Below are positions 8,612-17,825 of a stretch of 64,000 nt of DNA, piece after piece (within the stretch, counting starts at the first letter, position 1; each line of letters begins with the position of its first letter). Origin of the DNA: JBMOLL01 sp049325415. Its GTDB lineage: Bacteria > Bacteroidota > Bacteroidia > Bacteroidales > GCA-2748055. A model generated the notes under the pieces. The model made no database searches and was not told the origin of the DNA. It was given only the letters and a program-made list of their open reading frames with translations. The DNA lies in the NCBI GenBank assembly GCA_049325415.1, contig JBMOLL010000053.1, positions 14,187 through 78,186 of the forward strand. Reading direction: 5' to 3'. The translations under genes were made by a program, and so were the position numbers.

Positions 8612-8973
8612 AAGGCAAGCAGGTGGGGGATAAATACCAACAGACCGATAATGACTGCCGTGACCGCACTGACAAGAACCCCGGCAGCAGCAAGGTCCTT
8701 GATCTTCCTGATCCGCTCGTCCTTCTGCGTGGAATAGAGATCGGCCAGTCGTTCCATGGATGAATTCAGGATCTCGGTGACGAATACAAAACCGATGGCA
8801 AAGCTCAGCGCCAGCCATTCCACCGCACTTACCCTGAACAGAAGACCTGCCGTCACGACCACTGCCGCCGCAAGCAGGTGGATCAGGGCATTGGGCTCTT
8901 CGGTAAACAGGGTATGCAGACCGTTAAAGGCATACCTGAAGCTTTTAATTCTGTCCCTGAGCCTGAATTTCAT
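8596..8973 (-). CDS. dgkA: Diacylglycerol kinase/undecaprenol kinase (DgkA family)
   Basis: A 125-aa protein, the usual length for prokaryotic DgkA, with three membrane helices. The family signature is present: an amphipathic start (SFRYAFNGLHTLFTEEPNALIH) and the catalytic TEILNSSMERLADL helix with Glu residues, then KDLAAAGVLVSAV. In Gram-positive and Bacteroidota relatives the substrate may be undecaprenol, and the enzyme recycles or supplies lipid carrier phosphate. It is co-transcribed with the DUF1361 gene that overlaps its end. Confidence 0.9.
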   Translation of the reverse strand: MKFRLRDRIKSFRYAFNGLHTLFTEEPNALIHLLAAAVVVTAGLLFRVSAVEWLALSFAIGFVFVTEILNSSMERLADLYSTQKDERIRKIKDLAAAGVLVSAVTAVIIGLLVFIPHLLALCYRY

Positions 8974-9080
8974 TGTATGAGTTGTGTATTTATCCGTGTT
9001 TTACATTAATACGCCGGCAGCAGGCAAATATTTTGCCGGCGGAGCCTTTTAGGATTTTTTAAGAATTCCCTTCCCTATCC

Positions 9081-9572
9081 TTACTCCGAGGCAAAGGAAA
9101 AGTGCTGCTGCATCATGATCCAGCGGCCGTCGCGCTTCTCCAGCACACCAGTCCAGCGCGTATTCTCCCAGCTGGCCGGCTGTCCCTTCCACTCATTGAT
9201 GTCGTCGAGGAGGCAGTAGAACCAGGCCACCTCACCCGACGCAGAAAAACGGATGTCCAGGTCGCTGATCGCGTACCGGATGGCCCTGAAGTCTTCGTGC
9301 ATCCAGAATGCTTCAGCCTTCCTGAATTCATCGAAGCCTTTCACCACCCGTTTGCCCGGGTCGACCTCCAGATAGGTCGAATCGTTGCAGATCACGGAAT
9401 ACAGCAGATCCAGGTCCTTGGTGGCGGCCCAGCCGATACTGCTGCGGATGGCCTGTTCAACAGCTTCCTTATCGCCGGCCCCGGCCGGGGTCCCCTTTTC
9501 TCTGTCACAGGAAAGGGAAAAAAGGATCAGCGGAATCAACAGGCATAAAAAAAGCGGACGTGTTGTCATCAT
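9081..9572 (-). CDS. NTF2-like (SnoaL/DUF4440 type) lipoprotein
   Basis: A 163-aa protein with a lipoprotein signal peptide (LILFSLSC, followed by the acidic export-type stretch DREKG). The mature part has the NTF2-like cone fold pattern: AVEQAIRSSIGWAATKDLDLLYSVICND, then VVKGFDEFRKAEAFW, and the terminal strands WTGVLEKRDGRWIMMQQHFSF. Such proteins are often small-ligand binding or accessory domains. No catalytic role can be assigned. It is a single gene with intergenic space on both sides. Confidence 0.82.
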   Translation of the reverse strand: MMTTRPLFLCLLIPLILFSLSCDREKGTPAGAGDKEAVEQAIRSSIGWAATKDLDLLYSVICNDSTYLEVDPGKRVVKGFDEFRKAEAFWMHEDFRAIRYAISDLDIRFSASGEVAWFYCLLDDINEWKGQPASWENTRWTGVLEKRDGRWIMMQQHFSFASE

Positions 9573-9674
9573 CTTCTCATTTAAAGAAGCATAAAAGTTA
9601 CGCTATTTTTGACATGAAACCTGAATGCCACCGAAAAAATGAATACCGGAAAAAGAGCCGGAAAGAAAAAACCT

Positions 9675-11564
9675 TCAGCGGCAATTCTCGCAATAGCTGT
9701 CCTTCAACTCCGGATTTTCGAGTAACTGAAAAGTTACACCACCTGACATGTTCGAATCGAACAGTCTGCAGAAGCGCTGGGGATTTATGTTCCAGGCATT
9801 GAAAAGGATCTTCCTGAACTCCTGAACCTGAAACATCCTTTCGTCTACAAGGGTAAGATTGAGATAATAAAAAAGCAGGTCTTCGGACACGTCAATCTCA
9901 CCGGCCCGCTTTTCGATGATCCGGATCGCCCAGTCGGTTCTTGCATAGGACGAAAAATACTGGGCAAGATTCAGGTAATCATCGTCACTTAAAGGAATAT
10001 GTTTATAGGCAACGTAAATATAATTGAGTGCCTTGTTCTTACTGATATAGTCCCTGTTTCTCATGTGGTACTCACTCATCAGAATCTCATAATTAATGAG
10101 CATCCTGTCCACAAGGGCCTCAGGTATCCCACCCTTTTGAAGATCCTGGATCTCTTCTCTGAATGCAGAGAGATCTATAAGATCCTCCCTCATGATCCAC
10201 ATTCTGAATTTCAGTGAGCACAGGTTATATCGCAGATGAAAATCTCCGGGCATCAGGTCAAGAAGCTCTTCCAGTTCCCTGTATGCCTGAAATACATCCG
10301 AAACATCAGTCAGGTATCTGAAAACAGCATTCCTGAACAGAAGCAGACTGTATTCCGACCTCCGTGGAACTTCCAGCCTGTCAATGGCTGACGCCGGCAA
10401 TTCGTGATCGGTGATCTTCTCAAAGACCGCTTTCTGGATCTCAACGGCCCGTTCCAGGTTTTTCTCCTCCAGTGACTGGGGGAATAAGTGAAAGAGCTCT
10501 TCTGTATCCCGACTGAACTTATGCTCTTTCTTCCGGAGGTCCAGAACGATGATCGCTTTCCGGTGCTTTCTCAGGATGGGCTCCAGTTCTTCCGCCACCT
10601 TCTTCTCGGCCAGTACAGCTTTAATTTCCTCCTTGCCCCAATCGGCAAGAAACGAATACCTGGTGTATATGATATCGCTGAAAAAGTCAACCCAGTTCTC
10701 CGAAGCATGAATCTCCTGAATGATGGAGGGATCCTGATACGACTGAAGGGCCGAAACAATGTTCTGCGCCCTCTCCTCCTGCAGTTCCCTGTTTCTTTCG
10801 GTGGTACCTTCTACGCTTGAATACGCCCTGACAGTTATCTTTTTGATATCATAATCCGTGAGCTTCAGTGAATCATATAGCGGCCGGATATCTTCCGGTG
10901 AGTAATCGGATTTGTTTTGTTCAAAAGGGATCTCAAAGCGAAGTGTTTTTGATAAAAAGCCGGTCCCATAAGTTTCATCCCACTTTGAAAAGGCTTTCCT
11001 GACATAGGTCAGTGTATCAAAATAGAAACCCATATCAAGCAAATCCCAGCGATAGCTTTCCAGGTGATAATAGGAAATATAATAACTGATCGAATTATTC
11101 CTGATCAATGCAAGGTTCAACTCAATTTCACTGTGAAGGAGTTCCTTCGGAATGCTTCCCAGCGGAATAAGAAGCTGACTGTCTGGCAGAATTTTCATAT
11201 TCGCTTCCATATCCGGCAAAAAAACCGGTTCCAGAAGCCTGCCCTTTATCGGAGTGTTGTAATATTCAGGAATACTGTCACAATCGTATTGTTCCTTCCT
11301 GAGTATATCCACGGCAAGACCGTCGGCAGGTGAAGTAAAGAATTTCGTGAACCAGGAAGCATCGGTCAGACTGAACAGGATTTGTCCGTTAAGATCACAG
11401 TGGATGCTAAGCATTACTTCCTCGGGTTTCTGTTCCATCAGTTTCAGCAAGGCAGTGTTCTCACTGCTTCCCGGACGCGCAATTTTCAGACCGAAATAGT
11501 CCTGGGCCAACAAACTGCCGGTGGATAGTGCCAGAAAAATAACAAACGCAAAAAGTCTGGTCAT
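9675..11564 (-). CDS. Secreted protein with OmpA-like domain and helical-repeat C-terminus
   Basis: A 629-aa protein from the ATG at 11564, which starts a good signal peptide (MTRLFAFVIFLALSTGSLLAQ). An ATG 39 bp upstream is possible but less fitting. About residues 240-290 read ITVRAYSSVEGTTERNRELQEERAQ, which has the spacing of the OmpA C-terminal peptidoglycan-binding motif (small residue, D/S, then NxxLSxxRA), although the canonical Asp is replaced by Ser. The C-terminal half looks like TPR-type helical repeats and the end carries CENC. I know no named family. It may be an envelope scaffold. Confidence 0.6.
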   Translation of the reverse strand: MTRLFAFVIFLALSTGSLLAQDYFGLKIARPGSSENTALLKLMEQKPEEVMLSIHCDLNGQILFSLTDASWFTKFFTSPADGLAVDILRKEQYDCDSIPEYYNTPIKGRLLEPVFLPDMEANMKILPDSQLLIPLGSIPKELLHSEIELNLALIRNNSISYYISYYHLESYRWDLLDMGFYFDTLTYVRKAFSKWDETYGTGFLSKTLRFEIPFEQNKSDYSPEDIRPLYDSLKLTDYDIKKITVRAYSSVEGTTERNRELQEERAQNIVSALQSYQDPSIIQEIHASENWVDFFSDIIYTRYSFLADWGKEEIKAVLAEKKVAEELEPILRKHRKAIIVLDLRKKEHKFSRDTEELFHLFPQSLEEKNLERAVEIQKAVFEKITDHELPASAIDRLEVPRRSEYSLLLFRNAVFRYLTDVSDVFQAYRELEELLDLMPGDFHLRYNLCSLKFRMWIMREDLIDLSAFREEIQDLQKGGIPEALVDRMLINYEILMSEYHMRNRDYISKNKALNYIYVAYKHIPLSDDDYLNLAQYFSSYARTDWAIRIIEKRAGEIDVSEDLLFYYLNLTLVDERMFQVQEFRKILFNAWNINPQRFCRLFDSNMSGGVTFQLLENPELKDSYCENCR

Positions 11565-11701
11565 TAACAATCCTGTTTTATATACTGAAATGAACAGATC
11601 CAACTTTACAACGACCTCTCTGGAAGTAAAACCGAAAAAAGACTGAGCTGTACTCCGCTATCGTTCCGCACCGGGACATGATCAACAGATCAGCCCTGAA
11701 C

Positions 11702-12265
11702 TCAGGAAATATGGATCCGCCCCGAAATCAGCAGGTAGAAAATGGCAATAAAAATAATGCTGAGGGTAATAAATGCCAGGTATTTGTTTCGCTGGATCTT
11801 TTTCATACTGTCTTCCAGCTCGGGGTTGAGTAGCAAAACCTTGTTCTTGATGAAACCTGTCAGTTCATCGTCGCCCATCATTGCCCTCGTCTTGCGGTCG
11901 GGAAGATAGCCCAGCTTTTTTTCAAGACCCGTGGAACGGTCCTTGTACCGGATGGTGATCAGCGAAGGACTGGAAAGATCGAATTTTGAAATCCACAGAA
12001 TGTCCCCGTATTCAATGGTTTTCTTCCCGTCCTTGTTCAGGATGTGGACCCCGCTGTCGTCGGCTTCGATACTTTTAAGCCGGAAAGGCATTTGCAGGGA
12101 GAAGACAAAGATCCAGACAAACAGGAAGATGGTGGCGACCATGTATTCGAGGGACAGTTCGCCTGCCTTATTCCCGAAAACATAGATGAAATAAACCATC
12201 AGGGCCAGGGTCATGGCCGGGTAAAGGTACTTGTAGATGTTGGTGGAGGAGGAACTTTTAAACAT
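11702..12265 (-). CDS. Three-helix membrane protein with PH-like middle region
   Basis: A 187-aa protein. Two helices occupy about residues 13-60, then a beta-rich stretch (SIEADDSGVHILNKDGKKTIEYGDILWISKF) resembles the bacterial PH-like domains found in small membrane proteins, and a last helix lies near residues 162-182. The function is unknown. A good -7 box lies just upstream, so it is probably transcribed on its own. Confidence 0.7.
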   Translation of the reverse strand: MFKSSSSTNIYKYLYPAMTLALMVYFIYVFGNKAGELSLEYMVATIFLFVWIFVFSLQMPFRLKSIEADDSGVHILNKDGKKTIEYGDILWISKFDLSSPSLITIRYKDRSTGLEKKLGYLPDRKTRAMMGDDELTGFIKNKVLLLNPELEDSMKKIQRNKYLAFITLSIIFIAIFYLLISGRIHIS

Positions 12266-12287
12266 GGTAATGAAATTTAGGTCAGAT

Positions 12288-12295
12288 CAAATGTA
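12288..12295 (-). promoter_or_regulatory. -7 promoter box (TACATTTG)
   Basis: TACATTTG on the minus strand is an exact match to the Bacteroidota -7 consensus TAnnTTTG. It lies 23 bp from the start codon at 12265. Confidence 0.6.
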
Positions 12296-12345
12296 GCTTT
12301 TTTGGAAGGAATCCGGAAACGGAATAGGACATTTCCCCTGTGCGC

Positions 12346-13572
12346 TTATCCCGGCCTGAGAATGGGGGCCAGCCTGAAGCGGAAAGTAAGGGTTTCTCCC
12401 TCCCGGTCGACAGAGACCACCAGGGAACGGGTATTTTTAAAATAATCGCCCTGGTCTTCAAAGGGGATCTCACCAACGGGTTTACGGTTAACGGTCAGGA
12501 TCCGGTCGTTGATCATCAGTCCGGCTTTTTCCGCAGCACTGCTTTCGGTAAGGCCGGTAACGATCCAGCCGCCCATGGTCTGGCAGCGGTCGACCCAGGT
12601 GAAGCCCATCCTGTCGAATTCATAGGCTTCGGTGAAGGTTCCGTTCGGACGGAAATAGAGGCGGTCGCCCTTAAAATCGAAATACAGGTCGAAGCGGTCG
12701 AGCACATCATTCCCGATAATACCCAGGTACTCCCCTCCTGCCAGGATCCCCGATTCGTCGAGGCTGAACGACATATTGACATTCCGGAGCCGGCAGTCGC
12801 CCAGTCGCAGGGAGTCGGCAATGAAATCCCACGACGACGATTCTCCCCCGATACCCCCGTATTCGGTATAGTACCGTACTTTCTCGCGGATCAGTGAATC
12901 CAGGTGCATATCGGCAGCGGCCTTTCCGGAGATCGAAGAGGTCGGCGAACCCGTATCCAGTATGAAATCCCCTGAAACCAGCTCTCCCCCGCGGATGGCG
13001 ATCTCCACCTGGACACAGATATAGTGCCCGATGCGGTGGACCGGCAAAGAGGCACACCCGCCGATACCGGCCGAATCAATGGATTCGTGAATCGCAATGT
13101 ACCTGTCCTCATAGTTCACTTCCAGCACCTCTTTCCTGAAGAAGCCCTTCCCGAGCAGACCGTCGATGATGTCGCCGCCGGCCGGTTTGATGTTAAGTAC
13201 CGGAACGGGCTTTGCCCTGTAATCCTTTCCGGAAAGCGTGAACTGCACGGAATCGGTGATGACGATGATACGCTGACTGCCTGTACCGATGCCTGTGATA
13301 TTGGCATGGTAGAAATTTTCGTATTCAATCCGGTTGCTGCTTTTAAAAAGGCTGTCGAGGAGAAGCTCATCCGCCCCGGTATCCAGCAACAGGCTGGCCG
13401 GCACGTTCTCCACCTCTCCCTGTACCAGGACATAATCGGAATAGATCACAGGAACGGCGCCGGGCGGGATGATGCCTTTCCGTCCGGAATCCTCCCCGCC
13501 TGTCATGCTGTTGCAGGCAGTGGTCACCAGGATGGCCGAAATTAAAAGTATGCGGTGCTTCATTCCTTTCAT
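12346..13572 (-). CDS. Retropepsin-like aspartyl protease lipoprotein with PDZ domain
   Basis: A 408-aa lipoprotein (signal ending LVTTAC). The mature part has two aspartyl-protease half-domains, each with a DTG motif: LLLDTGADELLLDSL at about residue 60 and FILDTGSPTSSISG at about residue 205. A PDZ domain follows (about 320-390: GWIVTGLTESSAAEKAGLMINDRILTVN). Two DTG halves in one chain suggest an internal pseudo-dimer active site. Similar Bacteroidota proteins are annotated as clan AA proteases with PDZ, with unknown substrates. An ATG 9 bp inside (13563) is an alternative start. Confidence 0.85.
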   Translation of the reverse strand: MKGMKHRILLISAILVTTACNSMTGGEDSGRKGIIPPGAVPVIYSDYVLVQGEVENVPASLLLDTGADELLLDSLFKSSNRIEYENFYHANITGIGTGSQRIIVITDSVQFTLSGKDYRAKPVPVLNIKPAGGDIIDGLLGKGFFRKEVLEVNYEDRYIAIHESIDSAGIGGCASLPVHRIGHYICVQVEIAIRGGELVSGDFILDTGSPTSSISGKAAADMHLDSLIREKVRYYTEYGGIGGESSSWDFIADSLRLGDCRLRNVNMSFSLDESGILAGGEYLGIIGNDVLDRFDLYFDFKGDRLYFRPNGTFTEAYEFDRMGFTWVDRCQTMGGWIVTGLTESSAAEKAGLMINDRILTVNRKPVGEIPFEDQGDYFKNTRSLVVSVDREGETLTFRFRLAPILRPG

Positions 13573-13601
13573 CGGGCTAACTTCCTTTTTCCTGCAGGTG
13601 T

Positions 13602-13620
13602 GACTGCCTTAGGGGCAGTC
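13602..13620. other. Small hairpin in the gap upstream of the protease gene
   Basis: GACTGCC and GGCAGTC form a 7-bp stem in the 165-bp gap between 13572 and 13738. No T tract follows on the minus strand, so it is not a convincing intrinsic terminator. Confidence 0.35.
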
Positions 13621-13737
13621 AGTTAAGGTTCCTGTTGATCAGGATGGATTTAACTCCCTGATTTTTATCCATCTAAAAATAGAAAAATTAAAATGAATTC
13701 TGCAACAGTATGACTTTATTCTTTTAAGCACTGTCGA

Positions 13738-14436
13738 TTACTCGCTCTGAAGGGAAGGTCGGGACGTATTGTATTTAACGAGCATGTCGTATTGTGCCTG
13801 CAACTGCCGGCAAACGGAGGTCTGTTTCACCTCGGGGGAGAAAGAGCCCAGGATGCTGCCCATCTCTTCCACCGGCAGCGTTCCGAAATAGCGTGCAAGG
13901 AGGAAGGGGGAGATCGGGGAAGCCGGGTTCTCCTTCACAAAGTTATAGGTAAAGGCGGCAAATTCATCCATCCGGCTGTTCACCAGACTGTCGAAGGCCA
14001 CCGGGCCAAGGGTGCGGGCCAGGGCCGTATCCAGCTGAAGGGCGATGAGCTCTTTTTCGCGGGAACGGATCCGTTCGTTGTATTCCCGGTTCACGGTTCC
14101 TCCCGAGATCTCCGATCCCTGCTCCCAGTTTTCCGCGTCGATGGTTATATCGAGGCGACCGGCTTCAAGGAAAAAGGGGAAGAAGCCCCGGATGTTCTCC
14201 CGGCTGTTGTGGATCACCCAGAGCTCGGGAAAGCCGCAGGTCCCGGTAAAGGTGAATTTTCCATCGCTGATCAGCACCGAATCCACTTTGGGTTCCTCGC
14301 TGTAGAATTTCACCATGTAGATCCATTCATCGGCGAGGTCGCCGTTGATATGACCGTTTATCCTGTAGGAGGATGAGTTTGTGCATGCCCCCGGAATAAG
14401 GAGGAGGAGCAGGAGGAGGAGCAGATTTTTTTTCAT
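13738..14436 (-). CDS. DUF4369 lipoprotein without a thioredoxin domain
   Basis: A 232-aa lipoprotein (poly-Leu signal, LLIPGAC). The mature N-terminus has the DUF4369 pattern, YRINGHINGDLADEWIYM then VDSVLISDGKFTFTG, which usually precedes a TlpA/AhpC-type thioredoxin domain in Bacteroidota disulfide oxidoreductases. Here the protein ends after the helical linker (SPISPFLLARYF) and no CxxC thioredoxin domain follows. It is either a stand-alone family member or a truncated one. It starts 11 bp after the GT-C gene, so it is the last gene of a three-gene operon. Confidence 0.8.
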   Translation of the reverse strand: MKKNLLLLLLLLLIPGACTNSSSYRINGHINGDLADEWIYMVKFYSEEPKVDSVLISDGKFTFTGTCGFPELWVIHNSRENIRGFFPFFLEAGRLDITIDAENWEQGSEISGGTVNREYNERIRSREKELIALQLDTALARTLGPVAFDSLVNSRMDEFAAFTYNFVKENPASPISPFLLARYFGTLPVEEMGSILGSFSPEVKQTSVCRQLQAQYDMLVKYNTSRPSLQSE

Positions 14437-14447
14437 CGTATTAAATT

Positions 14448-16553
14448 TTAATTTCCAGTCTGTAGAGCCGGTTCTTCTTCCAGTACCGTTCCGTAACGTA
14501 TAATCTCCAGATCGTCGTACCAGACCGCGATACCGGAAGGATTATAAACATAGCTTATCAGTTCACTACCCGACATTTCGGCGGTCACAAATACTTCCAT
14601 CCCGAGCTTTTCCCAGCCCGATTCCTCTTTTTCCAGGACCTGAAAGGTACTGTTGTAATATCCCCCTGAAGCACAGGAAGCTACCGGACCGCCGGCAGCA
14701 CCCTCCGGGTTTTTCCGCCAAACCGTTATCCGGAAGCTCTCTCCGTTTATCAGGTCCCGGTTATGTAAGGTCAGACCAAAGCGCTGTTCACCGGCCAGGC
14801 GGCTTGACCAGAAGCCGGAATGCACCTCTTCCCCATCGCGGGTCTGCCCATCACTGAACAGGGTGCTATCCGGCTCACCCAGAAAAAACTTTTTATCCTC
14901 GCAGAGTCTTTCAGCCCCGCAACGGAAAATTTCAACCGGAATGCGTTCCGGCAGTGAAAAATTCACGTTAGTGTCTCTAAGGTTGAAGATAAGCACCGAG
15001 CCTCTGCGGGCAGTAAGATGAGTGCAAAAGGGCCGGAGGTAATCATAGCGGTAAAGCCATTCGATACCGTTCAGGATCAGGTATTTTGCCCCTTTACTGC
15101 GTGAACCGGCTATCCCGGCACTATCCTGGTTATAATGTACGGGAGTACCCCGGTTAAAACGGGCATCGGTATAGGCGGTCCAGCCTTTCCTGTTCATCAG
15201 GTAAAGTGAGGCATTGCTGTTATCGGGAAGAGAAATCACGGTATCGCCGGGCAATACACCGATCTGATCCAGAAAGGGTGAAAGGGTATAGATATCCTTC
15301 AATCCTCCGAATTGATCCGGTTTACCATTATAGCGGTTGTTGAGCTCTCCCCTGGTATATATCACGTTAAAGACAATCAGGGCCACGAAAAGCAGGCGAA
15401 CAATCCAGGAATCCATAATTGAGGGAAGGCAGCGTTTTCCCAGGTCAAGTAAGGCGACCAGAATAATCACCGGCAGGATGAACAGGTCGATAGTATAGTA
15501 ATCGTGATCGGCAAAGGTCCAGAACTGCAGCAGGATATAAAGTGCCATCTCCGTTATAAGGATGATGAGGGCTGCCAGGAAGACCCGGTTTGTCCGGCGA
15601 AAGAAAATCAGCAATATTGAAAGGGCGATGAAGAAGAACAGATGTAATACCGGATGGAAATACTGATCGAACCATATTTTCCTGACATTGTGGACCACAC
15701 GGGCAACCTCGTCAGGTGCCGTATTCCAGAGCGGAAAGACGGTGGTGGAAAAATAGCTGCAGTCGTGACGGGCATTATACCAGGATGCGTACCCTATCCA
15801 GAGTCCTGACAGGACGAGTACTGCGAAAAACGGTAACACAAAGCTTACAGGCTTTGTAAACAGCCGGTTATTTCCGCTGAAACGCAACACCCCTGTGGCT
15901 TCTGTCAGCCAGATCCCCGCAAAAACGAAAAAAGAAAAAAGCGCGGTAATCTTGAAGGATCCGGCGATCAGGATAAACAACATGCTTAACAGGAAATTCC
16001 GCCTGCTTCTTTCGTGTGTAAACCGGATAAAATAAAACCACGACGCCACTGAAAAGGCAAAAGCCGGCGTATTGCTCAGGAAATTGTTACCGTAGTACGC
16101 CAGTACCGGTGAGGCAAAGAAAAGGAGCGGTGCAGCAAGGGCCCAGAAGGTATCTTTGATCAGGTAACTGATAATCCGGAACAGGTAGAAAAGGCCCAGG
16201 AAAAAAAGCAGCGTATTCAGGATACGGTAGATCTCTTCATGATAGCCAAACACTTTGTACAACAGGGCAACGGCATAGTACAGCAAAGGGACCTCACTGG
16301 TGCAGCCTTTACCCGAGGTTCCACCGTCGGAGGTAAGATTATGTGTCTCCGGTTCAAAAAAGCGCATTCCGCCCTGGTAATAGTTCAGGGCAATTGAAGC
16401 ACAGTCTGCTTGTCTCCAGCGGTGCACCGACATGGGCCGTTTCATCAGGATGCCCTGATAGTCGTATATGACGGCTACGGCCAACATGAGAATAAGGAAC
16501 AATAAGGCAGGCAGGTATTTTCGGCGGTCAGACCTCATATTTCCCGGATTCAA
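14448..16553 (-). CDS. Large GT-C type membrane glycosyltransferase with C-terminal extracytoplasmic domain
   Basis: A 701-aa protein. About 11 hydrophobic helices fill residues 15-400. The first periplasmic loop carries SVHRWRQADCASIALNYYQGG, like the shorter homologue at 3338-4807 and the ArnT/PMT superfamily. The ~300-residue soluble C-terminus is beta-rich (SGFWSSRLAGEQRFGLTLHNR) and may recognise the acceptor. It overlaps the upstream acyltransferase gene by 26 bp and is followed 11 bp later by the DUF4369 lipoprotein. Acceptor and donor are unknown. Confidence 0.75.
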   Translation of the reverse strand: MNPGNMRSDRRKYLPALLFLILMLAVAVIYDYQGILMKRPMSVHRWRQADCASIALNYYQGGMRFFEPETHNLTSDGGTSGKGCTSEVPLLYYAVALLYKVFGYHEEIYRILNTLLFFLGLFYLFRIISYLIKDTFWALAAPLLFFASPVLAYYGNNFLSNTPAFAFSVASWFYFIRFTHERSRRNFLLSMLFILIAGSFKITALFSFFVFAGIWLTEATGVLRFSGNNRLFTKPVSFVLPFFAVLVLSGLWIGYASWYNARHDCSYFSTTVFPLWNTAPDEVARVVHNVRKIWFDQYFHPVLHLFFFIALSILLIFFRRTNRVFLAALIILITEMALYILLQFWTFADHDYYTIDLFILPVIILVALLDLGKRCLPSIMDSWIVRLLFVALIVFNVIYTRGELNNRYNGKPDQFGGLKDIYTLSPFLDQIGVLPGDTVISLPDNSNASLYLMNRKGWTAYTDARFNRGTPVHYNQDSAGIAGSRSKGAKYLILNGIEWLYRYDYLRPFCTHLTARRGSVLIFNLRDTNVNFSLPERIPVEIFRCGAERLCEDKKFFLGEPDSTLFSDGQTRDGEEVHSGFWSSRLAGEQRFGLTLHNRDLINGESFRITVWRKNPEGAAGGPVASCASGGYYNSTFQVLEKEESGWEKLGMEVFVTAEMSGSELISYVYNPSGIAVWYDDLEIIRYGTVLEEEPALQTGN

Positions 16554-17319
16554 CAGCTTTTGTCAGCTCATTTAAAAACCGTACCATCGGGGCGCCGTCG
16601 ATCACATCATGATCGATCAGAACGGTCATGTTCAGGATCTCCCGTATCCTGATCTCCGATCCCACCACCGCCGGTTTGCGGAGCACCGAGCCGATGCCGA
16701 AGGACAGCGGGTGGACCGAGCGGTGGATGAACCAGCCGTTGATCCGGCCCATCATCCCCACCGAGGTGATGGCCACGTTCCCCATCTTTCCGTATGCCGC
16801 ACGGGGATGACGGAGCAGGTAGTTCCATACCGCCCGCCGGAGGAAGCCCGGAAGGTGGTAATACAGCCTTTCGCCGAAGGTCGTCTGGCGCTGCAGGACC
16901 TTTTCCCCGGGACCCGGTTCCCTTTCAAGTGCCTCTGCGATCTCGCGGGTGATGGCAACGGCGCTTTTCCGTCCCGCGTCATGGATAACCAGCGGAAGCG
17001 GCACCTTCTCCCCCCCGAACTCCTTCTCGACCAGGAAGGCCACGCGGACCTCGTCGAACAGCAACAGCTTCTTCCTCCCCCGCAGGAAGGCCGCAGCCTC
17101 CGGATGCTGCTTCAGGGTGGCGGCGATCGTTGCGACCAGCCATCCATTGAAAGAAACCTCCGTGCCCTGCCGCCGCAACTCCTGCAGCCTTCGCCGGATC
17201 TCCGTTACATCGAATTCCAGCAGGGCAGCCACATGGTGCTTCTGCATCCCCGCCGCAAAAGTATCGAAGGTGGCGATCCTTGATTCAGGGATGATTTTCA
17301 GGCGGTACGGGTCTTTCAT
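16528..17319 (-). CDS. Stand-alone 2-oxoacid dehydrogenase acyltransferase (E2/CAT-fold) catalytic domain
   Basis: A 263-aa protein made only of the E2 catalytic domain. The end carries DHDVIDGAPMVRFLNEL, the equivalent of the HxxxDG active-site motif, and the middle has GNVAITSVGMMG, typical of the E2/chloramphenicol acetyltransferase fold. There is no lipoyl or peripheral-subunit-binding domain. E1 and E3 genes are absent nearby. Its overlap with a GT-C glycosyltransferase gene suggests it may acylate an envelope glycoconjugate rather than serve a dehydrogenase complex. That is inference. Confidence 0.83.
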   Translation of the reverse strand: MKDPYRLKIIPESRIATFDTFAAGMQKHHVAALLEFDVTEIRRRLQELRRQGTEVSFNGWLVATIAATLKQHPEAAAFLRGRKKLLLFDEVRVAFLVEKEFGGEKVPLPLVIHDAGRKSAVAITREIAEALEREPGPGEKVLQRQTTFGERLYYHLPGFLRRAVWNYLLRHPRAAYGKMGNVAITSVGMMGRINGWFIHRSVHPLSFGIGSVLRKPAVVGSEIRIREILNMTVLIDHDVIDGAPMVRFLNELTKAVESGKYEV

Positions 17320-17825
17320 AGTACAAGGATAGTGAATTTTGGCGGAAAAAGGGAGGGTTACGGGTTACGGGTTACGGGTTACGGGTTATCCCGAAAAACA
17401 ACAAATTTTTATTTGGTAGTTTTTCGAGGATCCTCGGGTTTCTGATAAAGCGTAGCTTTAGGAAACCCGGGACGGGTTACGGGTTGCGGGTTGCGGGTTA
17501 TCCCGTAAAACAATAAATTTTCAATTTGGTAGTTTTTCGAGGACCCACGGATTTCTAATGAAGCATAGCTTTAAAGAACTCCGGGACGGGTGACGGGTAA
17601 CGGGTGAGATTCCTGTAGGGTCCCTGAGCGGTCCCTGAGCGGTCCCTGAGCCTGTCGAAGGGCCTGTCGAAGGGCCAGCCATCGGTAAATTGTAAAGGGC
17701 TATGGGTTATGTAGCCGTTTTTCAGGACGGGTCAGGGAGATGGGTGATGTGTGAACAGTGATAAGTAATGAGTAATCCGGTTCTGATCACTCGTTACTGA
17801 TCACAGATCACTGTCCTTCGGGACC
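17320..17825. repeat. Repeat-rich intergenic block
   Basis: It contains GGTTACG/GGTTGCG heptamers (about 17357-17389 and 17474-17500), two diverged copies of a roughly 90-bp element starting ttatcccg and containing tttttcgagga and aaagcgtagcttta-like sequence (about 17386-17475 and 17498-17588), and several copies of TCCCTGAGC plus CTGTCGAAGGGCC (about 17619-17684). Inverted or diverged copies of the 90-bp element occur near 47.05 kb and 56.73 kb. No gene is present. Confidence 0.85.
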
